Shown: positions 33,084 through 36,060 of the stretch, in pieces
Layout: each line of letters opens with the position of its first letter
How positions within the stretch are numbered: the first letter of the stretch is position 1
Origin: Verrucomicrobiota bacterium
Lineage (GTDB): Bacteria; Verrucomicrobiota; Kiritimatiellia; SS1-B-03-39; UBA6053
Direction: 5' to 3'
NCBI GenBank assembly: GCA_020831635.1
Contig: JAFIGC010000044.1
Coordinates: 1-36,060 of the forward strand
Length of the DNA: 36,060 nucleotides
Notes under the pieces: generated by a model
Database searches by the model: none
The model's input: the letters and a program-made list of their open reading frames with translations, nothing else
What the model was told of the DNA's origin: nothing
Position numbers and translations under genes: made by a program

Positions 33084-35153
33084 ATGAGATTGATCCTACA
33101 ACTTTCCAACGCCGACGGGACCACCCGTCGGTTGGAACCCACACCGCCGATTGCGGTGCTGGGCGCGGATGCGTCCGTGGATTTGGTGCTGGAAGATCCT
33201 TCCATCAGTTCCAAACACGCCAAACTCACCCGGGATGCGGACGGAAATTGGTCGGTGGAGGATTTGGGCTCCACCAACGGCTCTTATCTCAATGGGGATG
33301 AAGTCACGGAGGCCAGGAAAATTCAAGCCGGGGACGAACTGGAGTTCGGCCTTTTGAAAACCAAGGTGGAGTTGCTGCCCCTTGCGCAGACGGCCCCCGA
33401 ACCCGCACCAAAAGCCACTCAAGAACCCGTTCCCGTCACAAAAGCCGCAAAAAAAGCGGGCAAAAAGGCGAACCCGCCTCAAAAGCCCCCCCCCAAGAGG
33501 GTGGACCGGCAGAAGAATTGGAAAGATTCCGAGTTTTATGTGGACCTGTTGTTTTTGGTTTGTGGCTGGATTCATGGCCTCTGTGCCAAATATCTGCCCC
33601 CCGCCATTGGGTGGACCGTGCGGATGCAGGCCAAACTTCCCCTGCAGCTCCGCTTCACCCTCGGGTTTCTGATTCTCGCGGGCATCAGCACTTGGGTAGG
33701 CTGGCGCGCGATTCCTTCGTATTTTGAATGGACGGACTTCAGCGATGAGTACCTCGAGATCCTCCGCAACCATCGCATGATCCAGCAAGGCGAGCAAGTT
33801 GCGGCCTTGGGGCGTCTGACCACGATGGTATTGCTGGGGGTGGCCGTATTGGCTTGGTTGCGTCACAAATTCACCCTGGTGATTTTCAAGGCGGGACTGG
33901 CCCTTTATCTTCTGCTCTGGTTGTATCTGTTTAATTTCTACACCGGGGTGCCCGCGCTCCTCAATGATATCGACTACAAATATTTCGATAATTTTTACCG
34001 CAATGAATATTGGTTGCGCGGTTGGATGCCCTGGTTGCCGGCCTTGATTCCCGCCGCGATTCTCATGCTGGGCGTGGCCTTGCGCCCGGTATGGAATTTT
34101 TACCGCAAGACCGCGGAAACCTCCAAACTGCCCGGCGATCAGGTGGTCGATAGCTTGCGCACGGGTGGACGCGATCCGCGCATGCGCTCTTCCTCGTATT
34201 GGGCCACGTTTCTCTGTTTCTTTGCCCTCGCCTTGCCTTTTATCATGCGCGGTTGCGGATGGGAAGATCCCTACGGCCTGCCCAAAGGTTCCGGCGATCC
34301 GGTGGTGGAAATGGTGCAGGTGACCCGACAGCGGGAAATCCCCGAACGTCGCCTCATCGTCAACAACTGGTCCCCCTTCATTTTCGAGCGCATGGAAATT
34401 GATGACATCAAAATCCTCGATGAAATGGAAGAGCAGACCCTCGACACCTATGAAATCGCCCAAGAACAAACCGGCAAGCTCGGCGAGGGTGGGGGCGACA
34501 CCGGCGGCTGGCCCGAAGGCATGGAAGGGGCCACCGTCCGCTTTATTCGCCTCCAATACAGCGGCGGAGACTGGGACCAGAACATGGACCGGAATTCGGA
34601 TGCCAATTTGCTCCGTCGCTTCAATCGGATCACCGGCTTTCCCGTCGCCCCCGATGGCGAAGGCCGCCGGGCCGATCGCCTGCGGCGTTTCCCGGAAGGA
34701 CTCAAACCGCCATTCGTCTTCATGACCGGACGCGGCAACGTCAATTTCTCCGCCAACGAAATCCGGACCCTGCGCTGGTACACCTTGGAAGAGGGCGGCA
34801 TGATTTTCGCCACCCACGGGGGAGGCAATTTCGACCGGAATTTCCGTAATCAGCTCAACCGCATTTTTCCCGGCTCGCGATTGGTGGACATTCCCAACGA
34901 CGACCCCATCTACCGCGCCCCCTTTGTCTTCCCCAATGGCGCGCCCCCGCTTTGGCAACAGGCCGGCAGCCGTTCCCTCGGCATTCGTCACGAAGGACGC
35001 TGGGTCGTGTTTTATCATCCCGGCGACATGAGCGATGCCTGGCGGGACGGACATTCCGGCGCGTCCCCCGAAGTGGCCGAACAGGCCTACCGCATGGCCA
35101 TCAATGTCATGTACTATGCCTTCAACATGTACTACGCCCGCCATCACCGCTAA
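33084..35153 (+). CDS. FHA - five-helix membrane - DUF4159 fusion protein
   Basis: This 689-residue protein has three parts. Residues ~20-95 are an FHA phosphothreonine-binding domain (DPSISSKHAKL, DLGSTNGSYLNG). A Lys/Pro linker (~105-145) leads to five membrane helices at about 186-206, 247-265, 270-292, 312-334 and 371-390. Residues ~480-689 are a DUF4159 domain (VRFIRLQYSGGDWDQ, PFVFMTGRGNVNFSANEI, EEGGMIFATHGGG), a class I glutamine amidotransferase-like fold. An odd helix count puts FHA inside the cell and DUF4159 in the periplasm. DUF4159 proteins are usually separate secreted proteins near ExbD; fusion to FHA through a membrane domain is unusual to my knowledge. It probably reads cytoplasmic Ser/Thr phosphorylation and controls the machine. 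No kinase gene lies in the window. Confidence 0.88.
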   Translation: MRLILQLSNADGTTRRLEPTPPIAVLGADASVDLVLEDPSISSKHAKLTRDADGNWSVEDLGSTNGSYLNGDEVTEARKIQAGDELEFGLLKTKVELLPLAQTAPEPAPKATQEPVPVTKAAKKAGKKANPPQKPPPKRVDRQKNWKDSEFYVDLLFLVCGWIHGLCAKYLPPAIGWTVRMQAKLPLQLRFTLGFLILAGISTWVGWRAIPSYFEWTDFSDEYLEILRNHRMIQQGEQVAALGRLTTMVLLGVAVLAWLRHKFTLVIFKAGLALYLLLWLYLFNFYTGVPALLNDIDYKYFDNFYRNEYWLRGWMPWLPALIPAAILMLGVALRPVWNFYRKTAETSKLPGDQVVDSLRTGGRDPRMRSSSYWATFLCFFALALPFIMRGCGWEDPYGLPKGSGDPVVEMVQVTRQREIPERRLIVNNWSPFIFERMEIDDIKILDEMEEQTLDTYEIAQEQTGKLGEGGGDTGGWPEGMEGATVRFIRLQYSGGDWDQNMDRNSDANLLRRFNRITGFPVAPDGEGRRADRLRRFPEGLKPPFVFMTGRGNVNFSANEIRTLRWYTLEEGGMIFATHGGGNFDRNFRNQLNRIFPGSRLVDIPNDDPIYRAPFVFPNGAPPLWQQAGSRSLGIRHEGRWVVFYHPGDMSDAWRDGHSGASPEVAEQAYRMAINVMYYAFNMYYARHHR

Positions 35154-35182
35154 TCCCCCCCCCTTTGAGTCCACACCCAGAC

Positions 35183-35965
35183 ATGGATCCAGCCATCACC
35201 CCCATCCCTCCGGACTTCGCCAATGTGGTGTTCAAAGAAGTCCAAGGCCTTGAGTTGAAGTTGGATTTGTATTTGCCGCACATGCCCGAGGCAAAAGAAG
35301 AAGCTCCCTGGGTGGTCTGGTTGTCCGGAGGGGGGTGGAAACACATGGGAAAAGGCGGAGCGGGTAGGCTGGCGGGCTGGTTGGTGGACCACGGGATCGC
35401 CGTGGTCGGCGTCGAGTACCGGGTCAGCGGCCAAGCCGTGTTCCCCGCGCAAATCGAAGATGTGCGGGATGCCGTCCGCTGGGTGCGGGCACATGCGGCC
35501 GACTACGGCTTGCATCCCTGGCTGACCGGCATCTGGGGGGATTCCGCGGGCGGACACCTTGCCGCGCTACACGGGGTCACCGCCGAAGCGGATCTCGCCG
35601 TACGCGCAGTGTGCGCGTTTTTTCCGCCCTGCGAGATGGACCACCTTGACGACTTCGGAGACAATCGGGAGATTCCATTGCTTTTCGGCGGACCCTTGAA
35701 GGAAAAGCTGGACCTGGCCCGCGAGGCCAGTCCCCTACATCATGTCCATGCCGGCGCTCCGCCGCATTTTCTCGCCCACGGCGACGAAGACAAAACCGTA
35801 CCCATCGGCCAAAGCCTCCGATATTTTACCACCTTGCGAGAAGCCGAAGTGCCCTGCGCCTTGGAAGTCCTGCCCGGCGCCGGACACAACGCGCCCTTTT
35901 ACACCGCGCCCGAAACGCGGGCGCATGTGTTGGCGTTTTTTGAGCGGTGTCTGTTGGGCGCATAG
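35183..35965 (+). CDS. Alpha/beta hydrolase (BD-FAE/carboxylesterase-like)
   Basis: This 260-residue cytoplasmic esterase-like protein has no signal peptide. The oxyanion segment is LSGGGWKHM (~48), the nucleophile elbow is GDSAGGH with Ser121, the acid is Asp201 or Asp203 in HGDEDKTVP, and the base is His235 in PGAGHN, so the catalytic triad is complete. The fold matches small-molecule esterases and the acyl/feruloyl esterase-like family; the substrate is unknown. The ATG at 35183 was chosen; the open frame reaches into the upstream gene but the family starts here. It lies 29 bp after the DUF4159 gene and may be co-transcribed, but nothing else links it to that system. Confidence 0.88.
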   Translation: MDPAITPIPPDFANVVFKEVQGLELKLDLYLPHMPEAKEEAPWVVWLSGGGWKHMGKGGAGRLAGWLVDHGIAVVGVEYRVSGQAVFPAQIEDVRDAVRWVRAHAADYGLHPWLTGIWGDSAGGHLAALHGVTAEADLAVRAVCAFFPPCEMDHLDDFGDNREIPLLFGGPLKEKLDLAREASPLHHVHAGAPPHFLAHGDEDKTVPIGQSLRYFTTLREAEVPCALEVLPGAGHNAPFYTAPETRAHVLAFFERCLLGA

Positions 35966-35980
35966 TTCCATCCAAATTTC

Positions 35981-36060
35981 AACGGGGTTGAAACCCCCAG
36001 GTCCGTCAGGCGACGCTACGCGGCGCACCTCGATAGATTGGCGTCGTTCCGTGGATTGAA
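35981..36060. repeat. Inverted copy of the C2-extension repeat at the window edge
   Basis: Read on the minus strand, this is ttcaatccacgg, an unrelated ~20 bp, then gcgccgcgtagcgtcgcctgacgg and the ggggtttcaacccc hairpin, matching 1474-1546 in order. It begins 15 bp after the hydrolase stop, and its first hairpin (ggggttgaaacccc, 35984-35997) could help end that transcript. It continues beyond the window. Confidence 0.8.

Overview
The window is GC-rich bacterial DNA. Signal-peptided TPR proteins, a DUF4159 protein beside ExbB/ExbD, long intergenic spacers full of small palindromes, and a fermentative methylmalonyl-CoA pathway together suggest a PVC-group bacterium, most likely Verrucomicrobiota or a close relative, with an anaerobic or facultatively fermentative lifestyle. 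This assignment is inference; no rRNA or other phylogenetic marker is present.

Positions 1-2128 form a decayed, repeat-rich island. It holds the C-terminal stub of a DUF4143-type ATPase, an intact VapB-like antitoxin behind a perfect dyad operator, and a VapC toxin gene gutted by an internal deletion. Several families of structured intergenic repeats surround these genes, including two copies of a ~178 bp element with 40 bp inverted arms. A minus-strand ABC-F ATPase gene (2129-4072) follows, with hexamer arrays on both sides.

Positions 4601-15919 form a tightly packed plus-strand operon for succinate-to-propionate conversion. The order is CoA transferase, methylmalonyl-CoA mutase small and large subunits, the MeaB chaperone GTPase, methylmalonyl-CoA epimerase, a small ABM-fold protein, and then the four subunits of a membrane methylmalonyl-CoA decarboxylase (carboxyltransferase alpha, OadG-like delta, biotin carrier gamma, membrane beta). 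Together they would make a cycle: succinate + propionyl-CoA gives succinyl-CoA + propionate; succinyl-CoA goes to methylmalonyl-CoA and then to propionyl-CoA + CO2 with ion export. The beta subunit lacks residues remembered as important for Na+ coupling in the oxaloacetate decarboxylase pump.

Positions 15920-18057 are a second repeat-rich spacer. One secreted protein of unknown function (16670-17452) sits between two copies of the same composite repeat, and its stop codon lies inside repeat DNA. Next, on the minus strand, come an exported MsrA (18058-18663) and a frameshifted secreted protein (18683-19320).

Positions 19645-35153 are a probable single operon for an envelope machine. It encodes a ~2540-residue secreted TPR/beta-module protein, a 536-residue TPR protein, a 738-residue TPR/beta-module protein, ExbB, two ExbDs, a one-pass coiled-coil protein in the TonB position, and an FHA-5TM-DUF4159 fusion. 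One ExbB-like stator protein, two ExbD-like proteins, an FHA inner-membrane protein and large periplasmic TPR proteins recall the parts list of the Myxococcus Agl-Glt machinery. This is the best candidate for an undescribed system here. An alpha/beta hydrolase (35183-35965) follows, and the window ends inside an inverted copy of a repeat family seen at its left end.
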